Source: Archaeoglobaceae archaeon
GTDB taxonomy: Archaea > Halobacteriota > Archaeoglobi > Archaeoglobales > JdFR-42
DNA: 9,478 nt
NCBI GenBank assembly: GCA_015523685.1
Contig: WAJW01000155.1
Location: 1-9,478 of the forward strand
Direction of reading: 5' to 3'
Made by a program: the position numbers and the translations under genes
The notes under the pieces: generated by a model
What the model saw: only the letters and a program-made list of their open reading frames with translations
Databases searched by the model: none
Told to the model about the DNA's origin: nothing
Shown here: piece after piece, positions 1 to 7,636 of the stretch
How the letters are laid out: each line of letters opens with the position of its first letter
How positions within the stretch are numbered: position 1 is the first letter of the stretch

Positions 1-1529
1 CTCCTGTAGTAAGGTCTTACACCGACACCACTTATAACTGCAATCTTTTTGCATCCCTCCTCCCTTGCTATCTCCTCAGCCCTCATTAGCATTTTTCTTC
101 CGAATCCCCTGTGCTGCCACTCATCCTCAGGACTTTTCCCGATGGGCACCATCCCCCCGTATATGTGCAGTTCCCTGACGATTCCCGCTCCACTGAGAGT
201 TGAACTGAACTCCTCTGAAGGGATTCTGAATCTGAGAAATCCAAAAAGAACATCCTTTTCAGCTGATTCATATGAAATGAAGTATTCCCGCCCATCACTC
301 GCTGTATAATCTCTTTCGACCAGCTCTGCCTCATTTTCATCCACCTCAATCCCATGCAGGGATCTGTGTCCAACCTCTCTGCACCTGATGCATCTGCATT
401 CCCTACCATTTTGCCTCATCCTCTCCTCAACAAGCTGTCTCAGATTGCTCTTCCTGACTCCAGCTTCGATAAATCTTGCAGGAATATCTCTCTGTATCCT
501 CTGAATCCTGACATAAACCGGAACGAGCTCCTTTACTCTTGAAATCAGATCCACCATATCATCGGTGGTGTAGGGATTGTACTCTCCTCTCCTCCACATC
601 TCGTAGAGCTTTGTTCCCTTTATCACGAGAGTTGGATAGATTTTCAGATAATCGGGTCTGAACCTCTGATCCCTGAAGAGTTTCTCAAACATCCTGAGGT
701 CTCTTCCCTTACTGCTCCCAGGAAGTCCGGGCATCATGTGGTACCCAACCTTGAATCCAGCATTTTTAAGAAGGCGTGTCGCCTTAACAGTATCCTCCAC
801 CGAATGTCCCCTCTCAATTCTTTTCAGAACGAAATCATACAGACTCTGAACACCAAGCTCGACCTTCGTCCCTCCAAATCTGAGCATATTTTCAACATGC
901 CATCTCTCAGCCCAGTCCGGTCTTGTCTCAAACGTTATCCCTGTATTCCTGATTCTCGCCCTCTCATTCTTTTTCTGAGCTTTTTCAAGTATGAGCTCTT
1001 TTTTCATTCCACCAAGATGGTTCAGTGCATTGAAACACTCTCTCACAAACCACTCCTGATAACAGAGATCTCTCGCTGTGAAAGTTCCCCCCATGACAAT
1101 CAGTTCAACTTTATCTACAGGATGTCCTATCTCCTGAAGCTGTCTGACCCTGTGAACCACCTGACTGAAGGGGTTGAAATTATGCTGTCTGCCTCTGAGA
1201 GCAGCGGGTTCATGCCCGACATAGCTCTGGGGTGTGTCTGACTCAACCCCCCCTGGACATGGAACACATCTCCCGTGCGGGCATCTCTCAGGAGAGGTCA
1301 TCACCGAAACTACCGCAACACCCGAGATTGTCCTAACCGGCTTTAATCTGAGATACTTTGAAAGGATGTCTCTCTTTCCATGGGGCGCATATCTCAATAT
1401 ATCCGAGTTTCTGGGGATATGTCTGAGTCCGTACTTTCCACTGATCTCCTTCTTGATTCTATCAACATTCCCCTTTTCCTCAAGGATTCTCTCTGCTATT
1501 TCCCTGCACGCATCGGCTATCGCTACCAT
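1..1529 (-). CDS. elp3: Archaeal Elp3: tRNA wobble-uridine modifying radical SAM / acetyltransferase (3' end cut by window)
   Basis: Elp3 uses acetyl-CoA and S-adenosylmethionine to place a carboxymethyl-type group on C5 of the wobble uridine (U34) of tRNAs. In archaea it works without the other Elongator subunits. The 509 visible residues show both domains. The radical SAM cluster CPHGRCVPC has Cys at about 83, 88 and 91, followed by PGG; a cysteine-rich CRCIRC stretch near 376-382 fits the zinc site between the domains; a C-terminal GNAT domain carries the acetyl-CoA loop QHRGFG at about 472-477. Translation ends at VGVRPYYR, which in the family lies about 15-20 residues before the C-terminus, so little is missing. 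The ATG at 1529 lies inside the last codons of the upstream nitroreductase (7-base overlap). No strong ribosome binding site precedes it, which suggests translational coupling. Last visible gene of the minus-strand operon. Family assignment is very secure. Confidence 0.96.
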   Translation of the reverse strand, partial: MVAIADACREIAERILEEKGNVDRIKKEISGKYGLRHIPRNSDILRYAPHGKRDILSKYLRLKPVRTISGVAVVSVMTSPERCPHGRCVPCPGGVESDTPQSYVGHEPAALRGRQHNFNPFSQVVHRVRQLQEIGHPVDKVELIVMGGTFTARDLCYQEWFVRECFNALNHLGGMKKELILEKAQKKNERARIRNTGITFETRPDWAERWHVENMLRFGGTKVELGVQSLYDFVLKRIERGHSVEDTVKATRLLKNAGFKVGYHMMPGLPGSSKGRDLRMFEKLFRDQRFRPDYLKIYPTLVIKGTKLYEMWRRGEYNPYTTDDMVDLISRVKELVPVYVRIQRIQRDIPARFIEAGVRKSNLRQLVEERMRQNGRECRCIRCREVGHRSLHGIEVDENEAELVERDYTASDGREYFISYESAEKDVLFGFLRFRIPSEEFSSTLSGAGIVRELHIYGGMVPIGKSPEDEWQHRGFGRKMLMRAEEIAREEGCKKIAVISGVGVRPYYR

Positions 1530-2047
1530 CTTTCCCGGTGGATGAGCTCTTCAATTTTTTTTCTTCCGGTTCTGTGACCTCTGTCAGCGGGATATCCCAC
1601 CGGAATTATGGCCATGGGTCTTGTATAGTCTGGTAGATCCAGAATCTGACTCACCATCTCTTCATCGAATGCTCCCACCCAGCAGGTTCCAAGCCCCATG
1701 GCTGTTGCCGCGAGAAGAAGATTCTGAATTGCTGCAGAACAATCCTGAATTGCATACAGATACCCCCTCTCACCGTATGTGTTCATAGACCTTGGAAAGT
1801 TTGCAACAACAACGATGACCACAGGAGCGCGGGAAATGAATCTCTGATTGAGCGCAGCACGTGATAGATCAGCTTTGATTTCAGGATCTCTGACGATGAT
1901 AAAATCTCTTGGCTGAAGATTTCCGGCTGATGGAGCGGAATTTGCAGATTCGAGCAGTTCGATGATGGTTGTGTCGTCCACATCATCCTCTTTAAATCTC
2001 CTGACAGACCTCCTTTCGTATAGCAATCTGATGCAATCCCTCATCAT
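1523..2047 (-). CDS. Nitroreductase-family FMN flavoprotein
   Basis: A 174-residue protein of the FMN-dependent nitroreductase superfamily, whose members reduce nitro groups, quinones or flavins with NAD(P)H, usually as dimers in the cytosol. Visible signatures are RRSVRRF (12-18), which contacts the FMN phosphate, SAPSAGNLQPRDF (37-49), the helix AIQNLLLAATAMGLGTCWVG (106-125) and PVGYPAD (149-155). Length is normal for the small subfamily. The frame opens at GTG 2077, but I prefer ATG 2047: it follows a good ribosome binding site (GGAGAGGTT on the minus strand, 2054-2062) at normal spacing, and the protein then starts, as relatives do, just before the Arg-rich motif. ATG 2044 is also possible. 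It lies 31 bases after the GTPase gene and overlaps elp3 by 7 bases. The physiological substrate cannot be read from the sequence. Confidence 0.9.
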   Translation of the reverse strand: MMRDCIRLLYERRSVRRFKEDDVDDTTIIELLESANSAPSAGNLQPRDFIIVRDPEIKADLSRAALNQRFISRAPVVIVVVANFPRSMNTYGERGYLYAIQDCSAAIQNLLLAATAMGLGTCWVGAFDEEMVSQILDLPDYTRPMAIIPVGYPADRGHRTGRKKIEELIHRERW

Positions 2048-2078
2048 CTTTCCAACCTCTCCTTCCGTAAACATCACA

Positions 2079-3242
2079 TCATGCTGATGAAACTATCCTG
2101 ATAACATCGTTGTGTTTGAGCTCATAATCGTCAGATATTCTCATCCTCGTTTTTGCATCAACTGCATAAAGGAAATGTTTTGCAAGATCCGAATGAACCT
2201 TTGCTGCCAGATCTCTCGGGTGAGAGCCTTTTTTTACAAGTATGGCATCCGGCAGGACATTTCCTTTCGAATCCGTATATTTGTTTTCGTCCTCCACGGG
2301 ATAGACAACGATGTACCCGAGCACATCAAACACCGCTGTATTTATGGTCTGCTGAACTCCGGTTGATCCGAATTTCCTGATGAAATCTCTTATTCTTTCA
2401 AGTGCGTTGATCTGCTCTTCTGTCATATCTCTGATCACCTCAAAATCATTATCTCCGGGAAGATAATTTATATAACCATTCTTCGCTGCCATTCTCAGGG
2501 CATATTCGTAGGCACCGGAAGTGGGGATAACATGGTCCCTCGCCCTCAACAGCTTCTTTACATTCTTTTCAGGAGCCATATCAGCCTTGTTAGCGGAAAT
2601 AACGAGCTTTCTCACATCTCTGATCTTTTCCGCGAATTCATGAAGATCTCCATCCGTGAACTCAACAGGGTCTTTACCGTAATTCCTCAGAACTTCTCTG
2701 ACAATCGTTTCACTCACCCCAGCTCCAGCAAGAACCTCAGCAATTGATCTTGCCTTATTTCCGCCTGTAAGCTTTAGCTTTCTCACGAGTCTGTCCCAGT
2801 TTCTCTTCAAAATCCCGTAAATCCACATTGTCAGCTCTTTTTCGAGAAACTCCACATCTTCGAGGGGATCATATTCCCCTATTTTAACCACATTGCCCTC
2901 GGGATCTGTGGAGCCCGAAGCATCAACAACGTGTATTATAACCTCTGCCTGTCTGAGATTATCCAGAAATTCGTTACCCAGACCCCTTCCCTTATGTGCA
3001 TCGGGAACAAGTCCTGCGATGTCAATGACCTCAACGGGAATGAACCGATTTCCCCTTATGCAGTTCTCACATGAGATTCCTAAAGACTTACATATACACT
3101 CAGTCCTCACGTATCCAGTTCCAACATTCGGTTTAATTGTGGTAAAGGGATAGTTTGCAATGGCCACATCCACGAGAGTGAGTGCCCTGAAAAATGTTGA
3201 TTTTCCTGAATTGGGTTTACCAGCAAGTCCAACTGATATCAT
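2079..3242 (-). CDS. Archaeal YchF/Obg-type GTP-binding protein with C-terminal TGS domain
   Basis: A 387-residue translation-factor-class P-loop GTPase of the Obg/YchF group. Such proteins associate with ribosomes, though the precise job of the archaeal branch is not established. Visible motifs: G1 GKPNSGKS (8-15), a PFTT switch region (32-35), G3 DIAG (74-77), G4 NKAD (218-221), a G5-like TSGA (241-244), and a TGS domain from about 305 to the end. G4 is NKAD, which predicts GTP specificity; bacterial YchF has a divergent G4 and prefers ATP. Four cysteines at 49, 51, 58 and 61 lie between the switch region and G3 and look like a small metal-binding knuckle. The ATG at 3242 is preceded by AAGGTAATC, which overlaps the stop codon of the upstream gene, a sign of coupled translation. 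Family secure, exact function unknown. Confidence 0.93.
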   Translation of the reverse strand: MISVGLAGKPNSGKSTFFRALTLVDVAIANYPFTTIKPNVGTGYVRTECICKSLGISCENCIRGNRFIPVEVIDIAGLVPDAHKGRGLGNEFLDNLRQAEVIIHVVDASGSTDPEGNVVKIGEYDPLEDVEFLEKELTMWIYGILKRNWDRLVRKLKLTGGNKARSIAEVLAGAGVSETIVREVLRNYGKDPVEFTDGDLHEFAEKIRDVRKLVISANKADMAPEKNVKKLLRARDHVIPTSGAYEYALRMAAKNGYINYLPGDNDFEVIRDMTEEQINALERIRDFIRKFGSTGVQQTINTAVFDVLGYIVVYPVEDENKYTDSKGNVLPDAILVKKGSHPRDLAAKVHSDLAKHFLYAVDAKTRMRISDDYELKHNDVIRIVSSA

Positions 3243-3246
3243 GGGA

Positions 3247-3519
3247 TTACCTTCTCATCAGTCCCTTTCCGGCATATTCCCCGGGTTTACGAGAATTAAA
3301 GATTTCAGCCAGCTGATTGAGATTGGATCTGAGCAGTTCTGCATATTTACAGTCTATCTCTCCGGATCTCTCAAAAAACTCTATGAGCTCGAGAGCTTCA
3401 TTCTCATCCCTGCACCTTTCCAGATGGTCGATTATTCCCGGAAGTACCCTGTCTTCAATGAGTTCATCAGCCAGATGAGGGAACAATATCCTGAAAGTCC
3501 TCCGATCCCAGTTCATCAT
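3247..3519 (-). CDS. Small conserved archaeal protein of unknown function (possibly DUF2095-like)
   Basis: A 90-residue, charged, predicted all-helical soluble protein with no signal peptide or membrane segment. It contains FPHLADEL near the N-terminus and a central stretch rich in Glu and Leu (EALELIEFFERSGEID). From memory it resembles a family found only in archaea, which I believe is DUF2095, but I could not check this. The open frame reaches back to GTG 3531; I prefer ATG 3519 because the ribosome binding site GAGAGGTG (minus strand, 3529-3536) lies 9 bases before it and would be consumed by a start at 3531. ATG 3516 is also possible. Its 5' end overlaps the beta-helix gene by 53 bases and its stop codon is 4 bases from the GTPase start, so it is clearly an operon member. 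I do not assign a function. Confidence 0.75.
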   Translation of the reverse strand: MMNWDRRTFRILFPHLADELIEDRVLPGIIDHLERCRDENEALELIEFFERSGEIDCKYAELLRSNLNQLAEIFNSRKPGEYAGKGLMRR

Positions 3520-4351
3520 CCGATTTAACACCTCTCAGTGGAGTGAGTATTTTCATACCCTCTCTTCCAATAATCTCACCTTCCACCTTTACTCCTTCTT
3601 CGACAAATACCTTTCTACCCCTGACCCTTCCGAGAACAACACTTGATCCTTCGAGAAACACCTCATCACCAGAAACATCGCCATGGATGATTGAACCAAC
3701 AACTCTGATTCTGCCTGTTCCTCTCACACTGCCAAAAACCTCTGATCTGACCATGTTTACATTCCTGCCCCTTATATTTCCGTTGATCCTGCAATTCCCT
3801 TCTATGGAAATATCACGCGTGGTTCTTATTTCTTCAAGGGTGATTCTCGAGCCGGACGGGATCATCATCACGTTTCTATCCAGATCCATTTCCTGAAGAA
3901 GTCTTTCAAGCTCCTCGATTTTTCCTGTCCGAATTAGCTCGAGGATGTAAAGAAATATGAAAATAATAACAGGAACGGGATTTTTTATCTCTATCCATCC
4001 TTTCGCCTCAAATCCCTTTTCGATCTTCACGTTTCTTCCTATTTCAAGATCACCGGCCACTCTTAATCTACCCCTGATCGTAACAAATTCTCCCAGAAAA
4101 CAGTCTCCTTCAGATACGACATCTCCTGAAATCTCACTCCAGTCTTCAATTTTCACCTCTTCTCCTGTGATATCCCCATTTATTCTGTTTTTCTCGCCTG
4201 TATAGATTTTCTTTCCCATCAACCCGAAATCCAGAATGCAATCTGGCCCTACAAGAACATCTCCCTCGACAACTATGTTCCTCTCATCAAACCTTGTATT
4301 CTCGGGAATTATAAGCGTCTCCTGAATTTCCAGCCGATCATCATGCTCCAT
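3467..4351 (-). CDS. Bactofilin-like (polymer-forming) right-handed beta-helix protein with internal hydrophobic helix
   Basis: A 294-residue protein made mostly of short repeating strands with Gly, Asp/Glu and Val/Ile at regular spacing (for example DVVSEGDCFLGEFVTIRG, IIHGDVSGDEVFLEGSSVV). This is the pattern of polymer-forming/bactofilin-type beta-helix proteins (CcmA/COG1664-like). Two helix-forming halves, about 20-120 and 175-275, flank a hydrophobic segment NPVPVIIFIFLYILELI (124-140), followed by an amphipathic, Glu/Arg-rich stretch (143-160). That layout suggests membrane anchoring in the middle of the chain; bactofilins usually have only short disordered tails. ATG 4351 is chosen because GGGGTGG (minus strand, 4361-4367) lies 9 bases before it; the upstream TTG at 4378 has no such support. 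It overlaps the end of the mutase by 11 bases and the next gene by 53. A structural or scaffolding role is inference. Confidence 0.75.
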   Translation of the reverse strand: MEHDDRLEIQETLIIPENTRFDERNIVVEGDVLVGPDCILDFGLMGKKIYTGEKNRINGDITGEEVKIEDWSEISGDVVSEGDCFLGEFVTIRGRLRVAGDLEIGRNVKIEKGFEAKGWIEIKNPVPVIIFIFLYILELIRTGKIEELERLLQEMDLDRNVMMIPSGSRITLEEIRTTRDISIEGNCRINGNIRGRNVNMVRSEVFGSVRGTGRIRVVGSIIHGDVSGDEVFLEGSSVVLGRVRGRKVFVEEGVKVEGEIIGREGMKILTPLRGVKSDDELGSEDFQDIVPSSG

Positions 4352-5579
4352 ACTTCTTTGCCACCCCTGCAAGGTCAAGCAGTATCGGTACGAGATCGAG
4401 ACCTCTTATCCTGCACAATCCCCCCCTGTAGCATGTGAACTCGCCGAAGGCCTTTACGTCATCCCTTCTAACACCCTCTCCTCTGATAACAACAGGAACA
4501 GGGTCTCCACTATGATCCTTGACGGTAACGGGAGTTGAGTGATCTGCGGTAATCGCAATATAGCAATCGTCCAGATCTGAGAGGGGCTTTAAAGCCCTGT
4601 CAACCTTCTCGATAAATTTTTTCTTGCCATCAAAATCTCCGTCATGCCCGTATTCGTCAGGAGCTTTAATATGAAGGAGGATGAAATCGTGGGATTTCAC
4701 AGATTCCATGGCCCTCTTCACCTTGGCTTCGAGATCTGTGTCCTTTCCTCCTGTTGCCCCCTCAACCTGAAGCACATCACCTCCGAGTATTCTTCCAACA
4801 CCCTTTATGAGGGCTGTGCCCGAAATGATGGAGAGAGACAGTCCGAATTTGCTTTTGAAATCTTCCACATGAGGCATCTTCCCCGGACCTCTGAGAAGAA
4901 TGGCATTTGCGGGGAGTTCACCACTCATGGCTCTTTCAAGGTTTAGAGGATGATTTTTAAGGATCTGATGAGCTTTTTCTGAGAATGTATTTACGATTTC
5001 AGCAGTTCTGACATCCTCAGAAGAAGGATTATCAGATAAGGGATGAGATCTGGATGGAGGCTTTCCCTCCACCTTCGGGTCTGTGCCGGAAATTCTGTCA
5101 GAGAGGTTATTCCTCAGAACAAGGGCACCTCTGTGCCCCGAGCCTCTTTTAAATATGAATTCGACATCAAGATCAATACCCTCATTTATCGAGTCTGCAA
5201 GTTCATCGGTGTTTGAAAATCTACCTGCCCTCCTGTCAACAACCACCTTGTCAAAAAATGAACCCTCTCTGTCCTCTACAGTGGCAAAATTTGCCCTGAA
5301 GGCTATATCTCCGGGTTTAAGATCGATCCCAACCCCTGCTGCTTCTATTGGCCCCCTTCCCGGATAGTATTTCTCAGGAGGGTAACCAAGGAGGGCAAAA
5401 TGTCCGGTGTCAGAACCCGCTCTCACTCCGGGAGAGATCGGATCCATTATACCGCAGACTCCTTCTTCCGCAAATGAATCAAGAACAGGGGTCTTTGCAG
5501 AAGAGAGGGGTGTTTTTCCATTCACGGGTCTGTCGGATATTCCATCTATAACCACAAGGAGGATCTTACTGTACGACAT
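4341..5579 (-). CDS. apgM: 2,3-bisphosphoglycerate-independent phosphoglycerate mutase, archaeal type
   Basis: Interconverts 3- and 2-phosphoglycerate in glycolysis and gluconeogenesis in the cytosol, through a phosphoserine intermediate on a two-metal centre. It belongs to the archaeal branch of the alkaline phosphatase superfamily. In the 412 residues I see the first metal ligand in VVIDGISD (Asp12), the nucleophile in AGSDTGH (Ser56), APDEYGHDGD (Asp308, His312), ADHSTP (Asp346, His347) and DHSGDP (His356): a complete set. Length is normal for the archaeal enzyme. The frame extends 29 codons upstream to 5666, giving a hydrophobic leader, but family members begin at MSYSKILLVV-like sequence, so ATG 5579 is the start. 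No ribosome binding site precedes it, while a TATA-like box lies about 30 bases upstream, which fits a leaderless mRNA. First gene of the six-gene minus-strand operon. Confidence 0.95.
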   Translation of the reverse strand: MSYSKILLVVIDGISDRPVNGKTPLSSAKTPVLDSFAEEGVCGIMDPISPGVRAGSDTGHFALLGYPPEKYYPGRGPIEAAGVGIDLKPGDIAFRANFATVEDREGSFFDKVVVDRRAGRFSNTDELADSINEGIDLDVEFIFKRGSGHRGALVLRNNLSDRISGTDPKVEGKPPSRSHPLSDNPSSEDVRTAEIVNTFSEKAHQILKNHPLNLERAMSGELPANAILLRGPGKMPHVEDFKSKFGLSLSIISGTALIKGVGRILGGDVLQVEGATGGKDTDLEAKVKRAMESVKSHDFILLHIKAPDEYGHDGDFDGKKKFIEKVDRALKPLSDLDDCYIAITADHSTPVTVKDHSGDPVPVVIRGEGVRRDDVKAFGEFTCYRGGLCRIRGLDLVPILLDLAGVAKKYGA

Positions 5580-5620
5580 GCAGAGGGGTATTGAAAACGA
5601 ATGGGTAAAAATACTTTCGA
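5580..5620 (-). promoter_or_regulatory. Putative promoter of the apgM operon (BRE/TATA box, leaderless)
   Basis: On the minus strand a TATA-like TATTTTTA (5606-5613) is preceded by the purine-rich GAAAG (5614-5618), resembling a BRE. Archaeal transcription starts about 25-27 bases after the TATA centre, which puts the start at about 5580-5584, on or next to ATG 5579. No Shine-Dalgarno sequence lies between them. A second, weaker AT-rich box (GTATTTAAT, 5631-5639) would start transcription near 5605-5610. Visual call only. Confidence 0.5.
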
Positions 5621-5630
5621 AAATTATCAA

Positions 5631-5680
5631 ATTAAATACAATCAAACCAATTTTGTGCAAAAACATTAACCATTAAATAC
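5631..5680. repeat. Pair of 9-base direct repeats in the divergent promoter region
   Basis: ATTAAATAC occurs at 5631-5639 and again at 5672-5680, 41 bases apart, or about four helical turns. CCAATT also occurs at 5647-5652 and 5680-5685. The second copy serves as the TATA-like element of the dehydrogenase operon; the first could be an alternative TATA box on either strand or part of an operator. The region is very AT-rich, so chance is possible. Confidence 0.4.
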
Positions 5681-5714
5681 CAATTGAGAAAGACTGATGC
5701 CGGGGTGGAAAAAC
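5666..5714 (+). promoter_or_regulatory. Putative promoter and ribosome binding site of the dehydrogenase-thiolase-DUF35 operon
   Basis: TTAAATA (5673-5679) is a TATA-like box. A start site 25-27 bases after its centre falls near 5701-5703, giving a leader of about 13 bases that carries GGGGTGG (5702-5708), 6 bases before ATG 5715. This geometry excludes the earlier in-frame ATG at 5697 from the transcript. Visual call; no transcript data. Confidence 0.5.
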
Positions 5715-6464
5715 ATGGATCTTGAACTTGAAGACAAGGTTGCAATTGTAACAGGAGGAAGCAGAGGGATTGGAGCCTCCATCGCGATAGAGCTCGCAAA
5801 AGAGGGTGTTGATGTGGCAATAAACTATAGAAAGAGTGAGGAACAGGCAAAGCAGGTCAAAGAGACCGTTGAAAGTCTGGGAAGAAGATGTCTCCCCGTC
5901 AGAGCTGACACGTCAAACTTTCAGGATGCTCAGGATATGGTTCAGAAGGTTCTGGATGAGTTTGGAAGGCTGGATATTCTCGTGAACAATGCAGGTGTGA
6001 ACTGGGATGGAGTTGTATGGAAAATGTCAGAGGAGCAGTGGGATACGGTGATCAACATAAACCTCAAAGGATACTTCAACTATATAAGGGCGGTTGCGCC
6101 AATCTTTAAAGAACAGAAATATGGAAAGATCATCAACATGACCTCGATAAACGGACTCAGAGGAAAATTCGGACAGTCCAATTACTCTGCAGCCAAAGCA
6201 GGGATTATAGGTCTGACAAAGGCGGTTGCAAAGGAGCTTGGAAGGTACAATGTCAATGTAAATGCGGTGGCCCCCGGGATGATTCTGACAGAGATGTACG
6301 AAACTGTGCCTGAAGAGATAAAACAGCAGGCGATAAGTGAGATCGTGCTTGGACGTGGAGGCAAACCCGAAGAGGTGGCATGGGTGGTTGTGTTCCTTGC
6401 CTCGGAAAGAGCGAGGCACATAACGGGAGAGGTCATAAAGGTTGATGGTGGACAGTACATCTGA
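5715..6464 (+). CDS. Short-chain dehydrogenase/reductase, FabG-like (3-oxoacyl-CoA reductase / 3-hydroxyacyl-CoA dehydrogenase)
   Basis: A 249-residue classical SDR that interconverts a 3-oxoacyl and a 3-hydroxyacyl thioester. Visible motifs: nucleotide-binding TGGSRGIG (13-20), NNAG (91-94), and the catalytic set Asn116, Ser144, Tyr157 and Lys161 (NYSAAK), with PG at 187-188 and the FabG-type C-terminus VDGGQYI. The second strand ends NYRKSE (37-42) without an acidic residue, so NADP(H) is more likely than NAD(H). Archaea generally lack acyl carrier protein-based fatty acid synthesis, so a CoA thioester is the likelier substrate despite the similarity to FabG. The ATG at 5715 is preferred over 5697 because of the ribosome binding site GGGGTGG and the normal family N-terminus. 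It heads the operon with the thiolase, 23 bases downstream. Exact substrate unknown. Confidence 0.92.
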   Translation: MDLELEDKVAIVTGGSRGIGASIAIELAKEGVDVAINYRKSEEQAKQVKETVESLGRRCLPVRADTSNFQDAQDMVQKVLDEFGRLDILVNNAGVNWDGVVWKMSEEQWDTVININLKGYFNYIRAVAPIFKEQKYGKIINMTSINGLRGKFGQSNYSAAKAGIIGLTKAVAKELGRYNVNVNAVAPGMILTEMYETVPEEIKQQAISEIVLGRGGKPEEVAWVVVFLASERARHITGEVIKVDGGQYI

Positions 6465-6487
6465 AATATGTTCATGAAGGTGATATG

Positions 6488-7636
6488 ATGAAAGTTGCCA
6501 TTGTAGGAATAGGACACAGTAAGTTTGGTAGAAGGGATGATGCCACAGTCCAGGAGCTTTCCTGGGAGAGTTTTAAAGAAGCGATGCTTGATTCAGACCT
6601 CAGGCAGAAGGACATAGATGCAACCGTGATCGGCTCTTCACCGGAATATCACAAGCAGAGGTCAATTCCAGGAGTTATTGCCGAATATCTGGGAATGAAC
6701 TCCCAGCCAACATATCTGACTGAAGCTGCATGCGGATCCGGGTCTGCCGCTATCAGAACCGCATATTCACTCATAAAAGCAGGTCTGCACGATGTAGTTG
6801 CTGTTGTGGGGATTCAAAAGATGCTTGAGCTGTCAACTCCAGAGATTCTCGCTCTCATGGGCAGAGTCGGGGATGTTCAGTGGGAGAGCGGTTTTGGTAT
6901 AACCTTCCCCGGGTACTACGCTCTCTTTGCCAGAAGGCACATGCACAATTATGGAACGACAGAGGAACAGCTTGCAAAGGTGGCTGTAAAGGCCCACCAC
7001 TATGGAGCCATGAATCCCAAAGCCATGTTTCAGAAGGAGATAACACTTGAAAAGGCTCTTGGATCGAGACCGGTTGCATCTCCATTAAAGCTCTTCGATT
7101 GCTGTGCAAATGCAGATGGATCCGCCTGTGTTATCCTTGCAAAGGAGGATCTGGCCAGGAAGATAACAGACACTCCGGTGTGGATAGAGGGTATTGCGTC
7201 TGCATCAGCTCCAATTTCGGTCATAAGGAGAGAATACGTTGATAGAATCCCCAGTGCCATAATTGCTGCTAAAGAGGCTTACAAACAGGCCGGAGTTGGG
7301 CCTGATGACATAGATGTGGCGGATGTTCATGACTGCTTCACAATTGCAGAGATAATGGCCTATGAAAACCTCGGTTTCTGTGAGATTGGAGAGGGTGGAA
7401 AACTTATAGATGAGGAGCAGACATACATCGGTGGAAAAATTCCTGTGAATGTTGATGGAGGACTTAAAGCCAAGGGTCATCCTGTAGGTGCAACCGGAGT
7501 ATCCATGACAACAGAGATCGTGAAACAGCTCAGGGGAGATGCAGGGAAAAGGCAGGTTGACGGAGCCGAAATTGGCCTCACCCATAACGTTGGAGGAATA
7601 GGCCAGTACTGCTTTGTTCAGATACTCAAGAGGTGA
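6488..7636 (+). CDS. Thiolase (acetyl-CoA acetyltransferase / 3-oxoacyl-CoA thiolase, archaeal SCP2-like type)
   Basis: Forms or cleaves the carbon-carbon bond of a 3-oxoacyl-CoA. The 382 residues show the nucleophile in EAACGSGSAA (Cys82), VHDCF (His281), GGLKAKGHPVGATG with His331, and HNVGGIGQ near the C-terminus in place of the CxGGG of classical thiolases. This is the SCP2-thiolase-like branch, which in archaea works with a DUF35 protein. All residues expected for activity are present. Two ATGs stand in tandem (6485 and 6488); AAGGTGAT occupies 6477-6484 directly against the first, so 6488 is the better spaced start and gives the usual MKVAIVG opening. Its stop codon overlaps the ribosome binding site of the DUF35 gene. 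No HMG-CoA synthase gene lies beside it, unlike the archaeal mevalonate-pathway cluster, so a different pathway, such as degradation of fatty or aromatic acids, is plausible. Confidence 0.93.
   Translation: MKVAIVGIGHSKFGRRDDATVQELSWESFKEAMLDSDLRQKDIDATVIGSSPEYHKQRSIPGVIAEYLGMNSQPTYLTEAACGSGSAAIRTAYSLIKAGLHDVVAVVGIQKMLELSTPEILALMGRVGDVQWESGFGITFPGYYALFARRHMHNYGTTEEQLAKVAVKAHHYGAMNPKAMFQKEITLEKALGSRPVASPLKLFDCCANADGSACVILAKEDLARKITDTPVWIEGIASASAPISVIRREYVDRIPSAIIAAKEAYKQAGVGPDDIDVADVHDCFTIAEIMAYENLGFCEIGEGGKLIDEEQTYIGGKIPVNVDGGLKAKGHPVGATGVSMTTEIVKQLRGDAGKRQVDGAEIGLTHNVGGIGQYCFVQILKR

Noticed and set aside
738..1241. 167-residue plus-strand open frame
   Set aside because: It is antisense to the radical SAM part of elp3, has no recognisable motif or ribosome binding site, and its composition (Ser/Leu/Pro-rich) is typical of the reverse strand of a real gene.
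1554..1565. T8 run on the plus strand, possible terminator
   Set aside because: It lies inside the nitroreductase coding sequence (Lys codons on the minus strand) and no plus-strand gene ends there.
5580..5666. 29-codon upstream extension of apgM that looks like a hydrophobic signal peptide
   Set aside because: Family members begin at the MSYSKILLVV position, the enzyme is cytosolic, and the AT-rich extension contains the probable promoter. Hydrophobicity comes from T-rich codons.
7205..7585. 126-residue minus-strand frame, and a similar 130-residue one at 6027-6419
   Set aside because: Both are antisense to strongly conserved thiolase and dehydrogenase coding sequence and show no domain.
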